Positions 1-8,475 are shown, counted from the stretch's first letter. The stretch is DNA of 19,059 nucleotides from Acetobacteraceae bacterium (GCA_019689515.1 JADGHI010000014.1:1-19059), one strand, 5' to 3'. The notes: generated by a model not told the origin, from the sequence alone. Numbers and translations: made by a program.

Positions 1-2
1 CC

Positions 3-140
3 AACAGCGGCGTCATCGAGGCCGAGGGCGGGTCGGTGCTGCTGAGCGCGCACGCGGCGAGCGGCCTCGTCGAGACCCTGGTCGAGAGCGGCGGACGCGC
101 GACGACCGACGCAGCGCTCGCCACCGCAGGTGACCGGCCC
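3..140 (+). pseudogene. Filamentous haemagglutinin-type adhesin repeat fragment
   Basis: The frame starting at base 3 reads NSGVIEAEGGSVLLSAHAAS and continues GLVETLVESGG. This matches the beta-helix repeat of large two-partner-secretion adhesins (FhaB-like exoproteins), in which short strands of the type 'G.I.A.GG.V.L.A..A.G....LV...G' follow one another. Similarity fades after about base 110-140 and no adhesin C-terminal region follows, so this is the tail of a truncated gene that enters from the left edge. The frame stays open to 410 but the later residues are not repeat-like. The identification rests on repeat character only. A chance open frame in GC-rich DNA is the alternative. Confidence 0.5.
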
Positions 141-600
141 GACGAGCGGGAGTCCCGTCGCTTCGACTGCCGCGCCGTCGGCGCGGAGACCTGCCCCGCA
201 CTGCCAACGGTTGTGGACGAGCCTCTGCGGGCGCTCGTCTCCCTCCGGCTCAACAGGATCGGCGAGGACCGGCCACATCAGCCCGTCCGAGACCGCCTCC
301 TTGCGCGCCTGTTCCTGCGCGAGCCCGCCCTCTACCAACTGCGCGGCCGGCGCGGGCGGCTCGCCGATCCGGATGTCGTGCTGCCGGACGCCATCGAGGA
401 CGACTATTGAGGCCGACGGCGTCCGCACGCCTCGCCGCGCCCCACCTGCCTTCTACGACCGCCACGGCGGGCAGGTTTCCCTCGACCAGGTCAACGCATC
501 GTCCTCTGACGCCGCCCCCTTCCTCGCGCACGTCCCGCAGCCGGTGTTCGGCCCCGGTAACCCGGCACGCAACCAGCCGCGCACCGCCACACGGCCGGGC
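141..600. other. Unassigned stretch, no recognisable gene
   Basis: Both strands have open frames here. On the plus strand one frame is open to 410. On the minus strand, downstream of the DsrE-like gene, frames covering about 250-531 are open. None resembles a family I know and none has a convincing ribosome binding site. I read it as decayed DNA between the adhesin fragment and the DsrE-like gene. Confidence 0.4.
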
Positions 601-978
601 TCAGAGCGTGACCACCAGGTCGGGCGGGTTGCCGGCCAGGGCTTCGTAGAGCTGCGGAAAGCACCCGGCATGGACGTCCTCGACGGTACCCTTGGCGCGG
701 ACCTCGCCGCGGCCGCACTGCTCGAAGGTGCCCTCGACCAGGCCGCGGCGCACGGCACATTGATCGCAGATCATCAGCAGGATGTTGCGCTCCCTGGCGA
801 TGCGGGCCAGTCGCTCGCCGACGGGGTCGCCGTGGTGCAGGCAGTAGAGATCGTCGTCGAAGAAGACCATGCCGGCGACGGTCGCACCGTGGCGGTCCTC
901 CTCGAGCTGCGGCAGGATCATGGTCGCGAGCTTGTAGGTTGCGGCCATGTTGCTGGCGAAGACGCAGGCGATCTTCAT
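601..978 (-). CDS. DsrE/DsrF-like small sulfur-relay family protein
   Basis: This 125-residue protein starts MKIACVFASNMAATYKLATM and has the alternating beta-alpha pattern of DsrE-like proteins, which are small cytoplasmic proteins that handle persulfide sulfur. It carries a CDQC pair at residues 71-74 and further cysteines at 5, 46, 88 and 106. The segments VAGMVFFDDD, PVGERLARIA and a terminal LVVTL strand fit the family. From memory it is closest to the DsrE-related proteins named SaoD, but I would not assign that symbol. An ATG at 990 lies in frame, but the GAGAGG element directly abuts it and sits 12 bases before the ATG at 978, so 978 is preferred. The gene stands alone among decayed DNA with no other sulfur-relay gene nearby. 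The family call is fairly safe and the function open. Confidence 0.75.
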   Translation of the reverse strand: MKIACVFASNMAATYKLATMILPQLEEDRHGATVAGMVFFDDDLYCLHHGDPVGERLARIARERNILLMICDQCAVRRGLVEGTFEQCGRGEVRAKGTVEDVHAGCFPQLYEALAGNPPDLVVTL

Positions 979-1086
979 TGGCGGTTTCATCCTCTCGCTG
1001 CGGCCCGCGCCTCAACCGCCGCGGCCTTCTCTCGTCACTCCAGGCGCACGCCTGGCCCGCCGCCGTTCTCGGCGACAGGCCCGGCG

Positions 1087-1109
1087 CCGGCCGCCTCGAG
1101 GGCGGCCGG
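1087..1109. repeat. Perfect hairpin upstream of the DsrE-like gene
   Basis: CCGGCCGCC at 1087-1095 and GGCGGCCGG at 1101-1109 form a nine-base-pair perfect stem with loop TCGAG. It lies about 110 bases upstream of the DsrE-like start. No T-run follows on either strand, so it is not a standard intrinsic terminator. It may simply reflect GC-rich sequence. The rest of 991-1240 shows no gene. Confidence 0.5.
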
Positions 1110-1240
1110 ATCGCACCGATTGGGATGGGGCGTCCGCCGCCCGGCCTCAAAATCGACGACGCTCATCCGAGAGACCGGCGACGTGGCCGCGCGTTGCGCT
1201 CGCCTCCGGCCAAGCACGCAACGGGCGGCGCGACAGGGCT

Positions 1241-1301
1241 CAGCTCGACCTCGTACAGCTGAAGGCGCACTGCCGCGCGCATCTGGCGAGATTCAAGATG
1301 C
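1241..1301 (+). pseudogene. Possible AMP-dependent (acyl-CoA) synthetase C-terminal scrap
   Basis: The frame at 1250 reads LDLVQLKAHCRAHLARFKMP. Acyl-CoA synthetases and related ANL enzymes carry a C-terminal stretch of the form 'L..HCRA.LA.FK.P' just before the final beta-hairpin. Here the similarity covers only about 20 residues and stops immediately before the IS630 remnant, in a different frame. It could be what is left of a host gene disrupted by the insertion sequence. A chance match is possible because the stretch is short. Confidence 0.35.
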
Positions 1302-1334
1302 CGATGCGCGCGCCATCACCCCTCAGATCGCGAG

Positions 1335-1837
1335 CAAGACCGACCTCACCGTCGGGGCCGAACTCCTCGAGTGCCGGCCGCGGCACGGCGCCCAGGAGTT
1401 CTGGACCTTACCTGACGATATCGCCCGCAGCATCCCACCCGATTTCGAGGTGCATCTGGTGCTCGACAACCTGCGCGCCCACAAGGCCAGGCTGATCCGC
1501 GGCTGGCTGGCCAAGCGACCGCGCTACTACCTGTACTTCACGCCAGCCTCGTTGATCCCCTTCGGGGCTCAACCCTGAGCTCAACCTCGTCGAGGGCTGG
1601 TTCGCCCTGCTCACCCTCCGCCAGATCCGGCGCGGCATGTTCCCTACGATCGAGGCGCTGGAGGCAGCAATCCGCCGCCACATCGAGACGACCAACGCCG
1701 ACCCGCGCCCCTTCGTCAGGGCCAAGAGCGCGGACCTTGGTCCGCTGCGCGGCTCAAGCCTCGATAGCGTTCTACGCTTCTGTCAGCGCACCGCCGACAT
1801 CAGCAAGCGCCAAGGAACTTTCAACACAGCCCATTAA
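1335..1837 (+). pseudogene. IS630-family transposase remnant, frameshifted
   Basis: The catalytic C-terminal half of an IS630/Tc1-type DDE transposase is visible in two frames. The first part (frame of 1408) contains CRPRHGAQEFW, then DDIARSIPPDFEVHLVLDNL with the second catalytic aspartate in the LVLDN motif, then RAHKARLIRGWLAKRP and YLYFTP. Near 1560-1582 the frame changes and the second part reads NLVEGWFALLTLRQIRRG, with the catalytic glutamate in NLVEGWF, then ALEAAIRRHIETTNADPRPF and LRFCQRT, ending at TAA 1835-1837. The N-terminal helix-turn-helix region is missing and about eight extra residues split KSAD from DSVLRFCQRT. It is not functional. The family assignment is strong. Confidence 0.85.
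1730..1745. repeat. Inverted repeat inside the IS630 remnant
   Basis: GCGGACC and GGTCCGC flank a TT dinucleotide. It falls where the transposase has extra residues (LGPLRGSS) compared with the usual KSAD..L.S..RFCQRT spacing, so it may mark a small insertion. Confidence 0.4.
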
Positions 1838-1853
1838 AATGGACTGGTGCCGA

Positions 1854-1867
1854 GCGCCAGTTGGCGC
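1854..1867. repeat. Short inverted repeat just after the IS630 remnant
   Basis: GCGCCA and TGGCGC are separated by GT, 17 bases beyond the transposase stop. It could belong to the right end of the insertion sequence, but the matching left end is missing, so this cannot be tested here. The remaining 1868-2035 shows no gene. Confidence 0.3.
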
Positions 1868-2035
1868 AGCGGCTCAGCTCGGTGCCCGGAATGGCGTCCG
1901 GAACCCGGGCCGGGGCGCGCGCGCCGGACCACGCGGCTGTCGCCATGGGCGCGCAGGATCAGCCGCGCCCCGGCGCCGGCACCCGCCAGACCGGCCGACG
2001 CCGTGCCGCCGCCCCTGCCCTGCTGTCACCGCTCC

Positions 2036-2958
2036 TCAAAGATGGCGCAGGTACTGGGCGACCCAGTCGAAGCCGACGTGCGCCACGTACGCCTCCATCA
2101 GCCGCTTCGTCACCGGCCCTGGAATCGTGGGGTCGCCCATGCGGTTGCCGTTGATCGAACGGATCGGGCAGATGCAGAAGCTGGTCGAGGTCACGAAGGC
2201 CTCGTCGGCGACGTATGCGTCGAACAGTCGACATCGCCTTCGACCACCTTGATTCCAAGGCTGGCCGCCAGCTCGATCGTGACGGCGCGGCTGATTCCCG
2301 GCAGCACGTAGCGTTCCGACGGCGTGTGCACCACGCCCTCGCGCACGAGGAAGATGTTGGACCCGATGCCTTCGGCCAGGTTGCCGTTGACGTCCAGCAG
2401 CACCGCCCAGGCGTTCGGGTTGATTGCCTTCGCCTCGTGCTCGCCGACGATCATGTTCAGGTAGTTGTGGCTCTTCGCCCTGGGGCTCAACGCGGTCGGC
2501 GGCGTGCGACGCACCGAGGGGACCACAACGTCGATCCCGTCGCGGTAGTAGTGGGCCCGCGCGCGGAGCGGCAGCGGCGTGCACTCGATGATCACCGTCG
2601 GTCCCGTCTGGGACGTGGGTTCGCCGGGCACGGGATCGACGCCGCGGCTGACCCGCTGGCCCACCCAGTAGTCGTCCTCCGGGCCGATCAGGTGCAGGTT
2701 GCGCTGCACGACTTCCTCACTCAGCCGCATCATCTCCGCTGGGCTCATGCCCGGGTCGATACGGACGTAGCGCAGCGAGCGATAGAAGCGGTCGATGTGC
2801 TCCTTCAGGCGGAAGATCCTGTGCCCGAAGGTCCGCGTCATGTCGAAGACGGCGTCGCCGTACTTGAACCCGCGGTCGCGGAAGGAGACGCGTACCTCGC
2901 CTTCCGGCACGATCCTGCCGTTGAAGTAGGCGACGCGCTGGTTGGCCAAGGTCGTCAT
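2036..2958 (-). pseudogene. Class IV PLP aminotransferase (BCAT/D-amino-acid type), one-base frameshift
   Basis: The gene starts at ATG 2958, preceded by GGGAGGAG at good spacing, with MTTLANQRVAYFNGRIVPEG. It is a fold type IV PLP aminotransferase: GDAVFDMTRTF, the catalytic lysine in SPRAKSHNYLNM (K162), and the conserved NGNLAEGIGSNIFL (E196). SVRRTP before the lysine also occurs in (R)-selective amine transaminases, so substrate could be a branched-chain or D-amino acid or an amine. After VEGDVD (residue 244) the frame runs to a premature stop at 2191. Moving one frame at 2226/2227 restores LFDAYVADEAFVTSTSF through to ...WVAQYLRHL and a stop at 2036. One missing base therefore separates this from an ordinary 307-residue enzyme. 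A sequencing error is as likely as a real mutation. The gene is divergent from the operon starting at 3394. Confidence 0.85.
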
Positions 2959-3014
2959 GTCGGACTCCTCCCGCTGGACGACACGGGGCGACGGACACCC
3001 GGCTTCTCTCCCTG

Positions 3015-3035
3015 GGCCGGCTTGGGGGGCCGGCC
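3015..3035. repeat. Hairpin in the leader of the class IV aminotransferase
   Basis: GGCCGGC (3015-3021) and GCCGGCC (3029-3035) form a seven-base stem with loop TTGGGGG, 57 bases upstream of the minus-strand start at 2958. It could be a regulatory stem in the leader. No supporting evidence beyond the symmetry. Confidence 0.3.
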
Positions 3036-3202
3036 GAAGTGCTCTCGCGCTCGGTGGCGTGGGCGCTGAAGGGGCGTTCACGTCCAGGTTAGCCTGCTGG
3101 GCGATCGCCGCCGGGGTCAAGTTCCCCGTCACGCTGCGAGCCGTCCGCCGTCGCGCGCCTTCGCCCAATGCTGCGTAGCGCCGCGACCGCCGCACTTTCG
3201 TG

Positions 3203-3257
3203 TTGACACCCCCTGGTGGACGCTGCCAGCGTTTCCGCAACAAGCAAGCGTGGCAGC
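3203..3257 (+). promoter_or_regulatory. Candidate promoter/operator of the plus-strand operon
   Basis: The divergent region 2959-3393 contains no gene I can support. A consensus TTGACA occurs at 3203-3208 on the plus strand, but nothing resembling TATAAT lies 16-18 bases downstream. Just after it, GCTGCCA (3222-3228) and TGGCAGC (3251-3257) form an inverted repeat with a 22-base spacer, which could be a regulator site. The site sits about 140-190 bases before the first start codon of the operon. This is weak evidence for a promoter. Confidence 0.25.
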
Positions 3258-3393
3258 CTCGAACAGTGGGGCGGCTCAATCGCAGCGCGGAACTGCTGCC
3301 GGATGCGGCGCCGGAGGTGCCGGGCGTCCGCGCTTCAGGTCCAGGCCGTGCAGGCTGCGACACCGCCTCACCCTTCGGCGGAGGACCAGGGCG

Positions 3394-4716
3394 GTGGACG
3401 ACGCGGCTCCAAGGCGCAACACGACCGTCGAGGGCGCGCTCCGCGACGCCGAGCGACGCTACGCTGCCGCCAACCCGAAGAGCCTCGCGCGCCACCAGGC
3501 CGCCGCGGCGCATCTGCCGGGCGGGAACACGCGCACCAACATGTATTTCAGCCCCTTCCCCCTGACCATTGCGCGCGGCGAGGGGGCCAGGCTGTACGAC
3601 CTGGACGGCCACGAGTACGTCGACTTCCTCGGCGAGTACACCGCCGGGATCTTCGGCCATTCGCACCCGCGCATCCGCACGGCGGTGATCGAGGCGCTCG
3701 ACGCCGGCATCAACCTGGGCGGACCGAACCGGTGGGAGGGCGAACTGGGCAGGCTCATGTGCGAGCGCTTCCCCTCCCTCGACAAGGTGCGCTTCTGCAA
3801 CTCCGGCACCGAGGCGAATCTCTACGCGATCTCCGCCGCCCGCGCGGCCACGGGGCGGACCCACATCCTGGTGTTCGACGGCGCCTACCACGGCGGCGTG
3901 CTCTCCTTCGTCAAGCCGGACCTGCCGCTGACGGCGCCCTTCCCCTTCGTCCGGGCGCAGTACAACGACCTGGAGGGCACGGAGGCGCTGATCCGGCGTC
4001 ACCGCGGCGAGCTTGCCGCGGTGCTGATCGAGCCGATGATCGGCTCCGGCGGCGGCATCTCCGCCGACCGCGAATTCCTCGCCATGCTGCGCGAGGAGAC
4101 GCGCCGGCATGGGATCGTGCTGATCTTCGACGAGGTGATGACCTCGCGGCTGTCGCCGGGCGGCCTGCAGGCGAAGCTCGGAATCATCCCGGACATGACG
4201 AGCTTCGGGAAGTACCTGGGCGGCGGGCTGACCTTCGGCGCCTTCGGCGGCCGCGACGCCGTGATGCGGCGCTTCGACCCCTCCGCGCCGGATTCCTTCG
4301 TCCATTCGGGCACCTACAACAACAACGCGCTGACCATGGCCGCCGGCGTCGCGGCGCTCGGCGTGATCTACACGCCGGCAGCCGCGGACGAGCTCAACGC
4401 GCGCGGGGACCGGCTGCGCGAGCGGACGAATGCCGTCTTCCGCCGCCACGGCGTCGCGATGCAGATGCTCGGGCAGGGTTCCCTGAACGTCATCCACGTT
4501 CATCGCCGGCCGGTGCGGCGTCCGTCCGACGCAGTGAACGACCCCAACCGGCAGGCGCTGTTCCACCTCGAGATGATCGAGCGGGGCATCTATCTGTCGC
4601 GGCGCGGGCTGTCGGCGCTGTGCCTGCCGATCAACGACGCGGACGTGGACCGCTTCGTCGAGGCGGTCGACGACTACTGCGCGGTCTACCAACCTCTGTT
4701 GCGCGACCACGACTAG
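3394..4716 (+). CDS. Class III PLP aminotransferase (glutamate-1-semialdehyde aminomutase-like)
   Basis: This is a 440-residue cytoplasmic PLP enzyme of the class III group, which transfers amino groups from omega-amino acids, amines or related donors. Visible motifs are the HLPGGNTRTN entry, FCNSGTEANLYAI (PLP phosphate binding), GAYHGG, the cofactor aspartate in LIFDEVM (D246) and the Schiff-base lysine in TSFGKYLGGG (K273). Length and motif order resemble glutamate-1-semialdehyde 2,1-aminomutase, but no haem-synthesis gene is near, so an amino-acid or amine transaminase is more likely. I chose GTG 3394 because GGAGG at 3380-3384 lies nine bases upstream and homology begins soon after. The open frame extends back to 3250, but those residues are arginine-rich and unlike the family. 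It is the first gene of the operon, 42 bases before hyuB. Confidence 0.88.
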   Translation: MDDAAPRRNTTVEGALRDAERRYAAANPKSLARHQAAAAHLPGGNTRTNMYFSPFPLTIARGEGARLYDLDGHEYVDFLGEYTAGIFGHSHPRIRTAVIEALDAGINLGGPNRWEGELGRLMCERFPSLDKVRFCNSGTEANLYAISAARAATGRTHILVFDGAYHGGVLSFVKPDLPLTAPFPFVRAQYNDLEGTEALIRRHRGELAAVLIEPMIGSGGGISADREFLAMLREETRRHGIVLIFDEVMTSRLSPGGLQAKLGIIPDMTSFGKYLGGGLTFGAFGGRDAVMRRFDPSAPDSFVHSGTYNNNALTMAAGVAALGVIYTPAAADELNARGDRLRERTNAVFRRHGVAMQMLGQGSLNVIHVHRRPVRRPSDAVNDPNRQALFHLEMIERGIYLSRRGLSALCLPINDADVDRFVEAVDDYCAVYQPLLRDHD

Positions 4717-4758
4717 GACCGCCCGCGCGCCGGTCCGCTATGCACTCAAGGTGAGCCG

Positions 4759-6420
4759 ATGGCGTCAATCGATCCGGTGACCGTCTCCGTCGTGCAGCAC
4801 AGGTTGCGCGCCATCGTCGAGGAGATGGGGGAGGCCATGCTGCGGACCTCCTATTCGCAGATCCTCAACTCCAGCCGCGACTTCTCGACGGCGCTGAGCG
4901 ATCCCGACGGGAGGCTGATCGCGCAGGCGGAGCACGTGCCGATCCATGTCGGCGCCCTGCCCTGGGCGGTGAGGTCGGTGCACGACTACTTCAGGGGCCG
5001 CATCCACCCGGGCGACGTCTTCCTGCTCAACGACCCCTACCACGGCGGGAACCACCTGCCGGACCTTACGGCCTTCGTGCCCGTCTTCGACGGCGACCGG
5101 CTGGCCTTCTGGTCCATCAACCGGTCGCACCAGAGCGACATCGGCGGCGCCACCCACGGCGCCTACAACCCGGCGGCGACCGAGATCTGGCACGAAGGGC
5201 TGCGCGTCCCGCCCCTCAAGCTCTACGAGCGCGGCGTGCTGCGCGACGACGTCAACGAGCTGCTGGTGCTGAACGTCCGCCACCCGCGCGACTTCCGCGG
5301 CGACCTGGCGGCGATGATCGGCTCGGCGCGTGTCGGCGAGCGGCGGCTGAAGGCGCTGCTGGATGAATTCGGCTCGGAGACCGCCCACGCCGCGATCGAG
5401 GCGGTGCTCGACGGCGCGGAGCGGCAGGTGCGCGCCGTGATCAGCCAATGGCCGGACGGCGTCTACTACGGCGAGGCGATGATCGACGACGACGGGCACC
5501 GGTTCAAGGACATCCACATCCGCGCCAAGGTGACGAAGCGCGGCAGCGACCTCGAGGTGGACCTGACCGACTGCCACGAGGAGGTGGACGGCTTCATCAA
5601 CTCCGCCTACCCCAACACCCGCTCGGCCGTCGTGGTGGCGCTGTCCTACCTGATCGATCCGGAGACGCCGAAGAACGACGGCGCCTTCCGGCCGATCACG
5701 GTGATCACGCGCGAGGGCACGATCGTTCATCCGCGGCCGGGCAAGCCGGTGACGCTCTCCACCAATTGCTGTGGCCAGGAGATCATCGAGGCGGTCATCA
5801 AGGCGCTCGCCCCGGCCTGTCCGGACCGGGCCATGGCCGGCTGGGGACGCCGCTTCCGCATCGCCATCCAGGGCGTCGATCCGCGCACGCACAAGCCCTT
5901 CATCTGGCACCTGTTCCAGGCGCGGCCGGGCGGCGGCGCCTCGCCCGCCGGCGATGGCTGGCCGGGCGCGGGGGAATGGCAGGCGGCGGGCGGCATCAAG
6001 TTCGGCAGCATCGAGGTCGCCGAGGTCCGCTTCCCGCTCTTCTTCCGCCGCCATCAGTTCCGCCCGGACAGCGGCGGCGACGGGCGCTACCGCGGCGGCC
6101 CCGGCGGCGAGCTGGAGTTCGCGGTCGAGGTCGCGGAGCCGGCCGTCGGCAACACCGCGGGCGACGGGGTGAAGTACGGGGCGTGCGGCATCCTCGGCGG
6201 CCAGGACGGGAAGCCGCATCACTACGTGCTGCGCTCGGCGGGCCGCGAGGACCGCGTGCTCAGGACGAAGGAGGTCGGCATCGTCATCCGCCCGGGCGAC
6301 GTGATCAAGGCCCTGTCCGGCGGCGGCGGCGGCTGGGGCGACCCGGCCCAGCGCAGCGCGGAGGAGCGCGCGCGCGACCGCCGGCTGGGCTTCGTCACCG
6401 ATGGCGGCGAAGGGCGCTGA
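4759..6420 (+). CDS. hyuB: Hydantoinase B/oxoprolinase family protein
   Basis: This 553-residue protein is the HyuB-type subunit that pairs with HyuA in ATP-dependent hydrolysis of cyclic amides (N-methylhydantoin, 5-oxoproline) or in related carboxylases. Family features are VVQHRLRAIVEEMGEAMLRT at the start, NDPYHGGNHLPDL from residue 91, SHQSDIGG with H124 as a likely metal ligand, GAYNPAATEIWHEGLRVPP, and a glycine-rich GGGGGWGDP near the end. Length is normal. The start has AAGGTGAG just upstream. It ends three bases before hyuA, so the two are surely co-translated. I cannot tell hydantoinase from oxoprolinase activity by sequence alone. The transporter downstream suggests an imported substrate. 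Confidence 0.92.
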   Translation: MASIDPVTVSVVQHRLRAIVEEMGEAMLRTSYSQILNSSRDFSTALSDPDGRLIAQAEHVPIHVGALPWAVRSVHDYFRGRIHPGDVFLLNDPYHGGNHLPDLTAFVPVFDGDRLAFWSINRSHQSDIGGATHGAYNPAATEIWHEGLRVPPLKLYERGVLRDDVNELLVLNVRHPRDFRGDLAAMIGSARVGERRLKALLDEFGSETAHAAIEAVLDGAERQVRAVISQWPDGVYYGEAMIDDDGHRFKDIHIRAKVTKRGSDLEVDLTDCHEEVDGFINSAYPNTRSAVVVALSYLIDPETPKNDGAFRPITVITREGTIVHPRPGKPVTLSTNCCGQEIIEAVIKALAPACPDRAMAGWGRRFRIAIQGVDPRTHKPFIWHLFQARPGGGASPAGDGWPGAGEWQAAGGIKFGSIEVAEVRFPLFFRRHQFRPDSGGDGRYRGGPGGELEFAVEVAEPAVGNTAGDGVKYGACGILGGQDGKPHHYVLRSAGREDRVLRTKEVGIVIRPGDVIKALSGGGGGWGDPAQRSAEERARDRRLGFVTDGGEGR

Positions 6421-6423
6421 CCC

Positions 6424-8475
6424 ATGTCCTACCGGATCGGAATCGACGTCGGCGGCACCTTCACGGACCTGGTCGCGGTCGACGAGGCGGGCCGGGTGAC
6501 GCACGCGAAGTCCGCCTCCACGCCCGAGGACCAGTCCGTCGGGGTGATGGAGGGCCTCGCGGTCCTGGCGGAGGCGCTGGGCGTCGCGCTCCCGGTGATG
6601 CTCGAACGGACGGAGCGCATCGTCCACGGCACCACGGTCGCGACCAACGCGCTGCTCGAGCGCAAGGGGGCGCGCGTCGGACTGCTCACCACCGAAGGCC
6701 ACATCGACATCCTCGAGATGCGCGAGGGGCTGAAGGACGACCGCTACAACCTGCGCATGGCGCCGCCGGAGCCGCTCGTGCCGCGCGACCGGCGCCTCGG
6801 CGTGCAGGAGCGCATCCGCCCGGACGGGCGCGTCGAGGCGGCGCTGAGCAACGCGTCACTCGCACGTGCGATCCAGGAGCTGAAGCGCCAGAAGGTCGAG
6901 TCCGTCGCCGTCTGCTACCTCCACAGCTACCGCGACCCGACGCATGAGCGCATGACGGGCGAGGCCGTCCGCGCCGCCATGCCGGAGGCCTACGTCTCGC
7001 TCTCCTCCGACGTGCTGCCGCAGATCAAGGAGTACGAGCGGACCTGCACGACGGTCGTGAACGCCTATGTCGGGCCGGCGCTGCGGCTCTACCTCGGCCG
7101 GCTCGAGCGGCGGCTGCGCGAAGCGGGGTTCCACGGGCCGCTGCTGATCATCCAGTCCCATGGCGGGGTGGCGACGGTCGAGGACGCCATCCGGCTCGCC
7201 GCCGGTGCGGTGCTCTCGGGCCCGGCCGGCGGGGTTGCGGGCAGCCGCCACGCCGCGCGGCTGATCGGGCATGGCGACCTCATCCCCTTCGACATGGGCG
7301 GGACCAGCACCGACATCTCGCTCGTCGTCGGCGGCGAGGCGGCGATCGCCTCGGACCGCCGGGTGGCGGGACAGCGGGTTGGGCTGCAGAGCCTCGACAT
7401 CGTCAGCATCGGGGCCGGCGGCGGGTCGATGGCGCGGGTGGATGCCGGCGGCGTGTTGCATGTCGGGCCCGAGAGCGCGGGCGCCGCGCCCGGCCCCGCC
7501 TGCTACGGGCGCGGCGGCGTCGTGGCAACCGTGACCGATGCGAACCTGGTGCTCGGCTACCTCGATGCGCAGAATTTCCTCGGCGGCCGCGCGCGGCTCG
7601 ACACGGCGGCGGCGGAGGAAGCAGTGGACCGCATCGCCGACGCGCTCGGCGTCGATCGCATGGCGGCGGCCGAGGGCATCCACCGCGTCATCAACACCCG
7701 CATGGCCGAGGGCATCCGGCTGGTTTCGGTGCGCCGCGGCGTCGATCCGCGGCGCTTCGCGCTGCTCTCCTTCGGCGGTGCGGCCGGGCTGCACATCACC
7801 GACATCGCGCGCCAGCTGGACCTGCGGCGCGTGATCGTGCCGCGCCTCGCGGCGGTGCTCTCGGCCTGGGGCATGCTGGCGACCGACCTGCGCTACGAGC
7901 TCGCCCGCACCCACATCGGCGACGCGAGCGCGCTGGCCGCCGACGACATCCGGCGCATCTTCGAGGAGATGGAGGCCGAAGGACGGCGGCGGCTCGCCCA
8001 GGCGCGGTTCGAGGGGACGGTGCGCGTGCGCCGTTCCGCCGACATGCGCTACGGCGAGCAGATCTTCGAGATTCCGGTTGACCTCGACGGGATCGACTGG
8101 TCGCGCCCCGACCTGCTGCGCCAGATGGCGGACGCCTTCCACGCACGGCACGAGGAGCTCTACACCTACGCGCTCCGCGACCAGGAGGCGGTGCTGGTCA
8201 ACGCCCGGATCGCCGTGATCGGCGAACTGCCCGCGTTGCCGACCGAGCCGCCGCGTACCGCGCAGGCGCCGTCCCCGCCCCGGTCCCGTCGGCGGATCCA
8301 CCTGAACGGCTGGCGTGAGGTGCCCGTCTTCGGCTTCGAGGATCTGTCGGCGGGCCAGATCGTGGAGGGTCCGGCCATCGTCGAATCCTCCACCACGACG
8401 GTTCTTCTCCGCCCCGGCGATCGCGCGCAGGCGACGCCGCTCGGCTGGCTCGACGTGGCGGTGGGGGAGCGTTGA
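6424..8475 (+). CDS. hyuA: Hydantoinase A/oxoprolinase family protein
   Basis: This 683-residue protein is the ATP-binding HyuA-type subunit. It has the actin-like ATPase fold: phosphate-1 motif RIGIDVGGTFTDLVAVD near the N-terminus, HGTTVATNALLERKGARVGL, the LSGPAGGVAGS segment and the second phosphate loop DMGGTSTDISLV from D290. The C-terminal part (RYGEQIFEIPV, then FHARHEELYTY) matches the family. With HyuB it would couple ATP hydrolysis to opening a cyclic amide ring. Methylhydantoinase, 5-oxoprolinase and acetophenone/acetone carboxylase subunits share this architecture, so the exact reaction is open. The start ATG lies three bases after the hyuB stop, with GAAGGGCG inside the hyuB end as ribosome binding site. 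Confidence 0.92.
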   Translation: MSYRIGIDVGGTFTDLVAVDEAGRVTHAKSASTPEDQSVGVMEGLAVLAEALGVALPVMLERTERIVHGTTVATNALLERKGARVGLLTTEGHIDILEMREGLKDDRYNLRMAPPEPLVPRDRRLGVQERIRPDGRVEAALSNASLARAIQELKRQKVESVAVCYLHSYRDPTHERMTGEAVRAAMPEAYVSLSSDVLPQIKEYERTCTTVVNAYVGPALRLYLGRLERRLREAGFHGPLLIIQSHGGVATVEDAIRLAAGAVLSGPAGGVAGSRHAARLIGHGDLIPFDMGGTSTDISLVVGGEAAIASDRRVAGQRVGLQSLDIVSIGAGGGSMARVDAGGVLHVGPESAGAAPGPACYGRGGVVATVTDANLVLGYLDAQNFLGGRARLDTAAAEEAVDRIADALGVDRMAAAEGIHRVINTRMAEGIRLVSVRRGVDPRRFALLSFGGAAGLHITDIARQLDLRRVIVPRLAAVLSAWGMLATDLRYELARTHIGDASALAADDIRRIFEEMEAEGRRRLAQARFEGTVRVRRSADMRYGEQIFEIPVDLDGIDWSRPDLLRQMADAFHARHEELYTYALRDQEAVLVNARIAVIGELPALPTEPPRTAQAPSPPRSRRRIHLNGWREVPVFGFEDLSAGQIVEGPAIVESSTTTVLLRPGDRAQATPLGWLDVAVGER

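Noticed and set aside
2191..4710. An 839-codon minus-strand open frame spanning the class III aminotransferase and the divergent region
   Set aside because: Only its last 244 or so codons are a real gene (the class IV aminotransferase). The rest is antisense to a gene with clear PLP motifs and is open because of G/C third positions.
4765..6702. A 645-codon minus-strand open frame
   Set aside because: It is the antisense shadow of hyuB and the start of hyuA, full of Ala, Arg, Asp and His with no recognisable domain.
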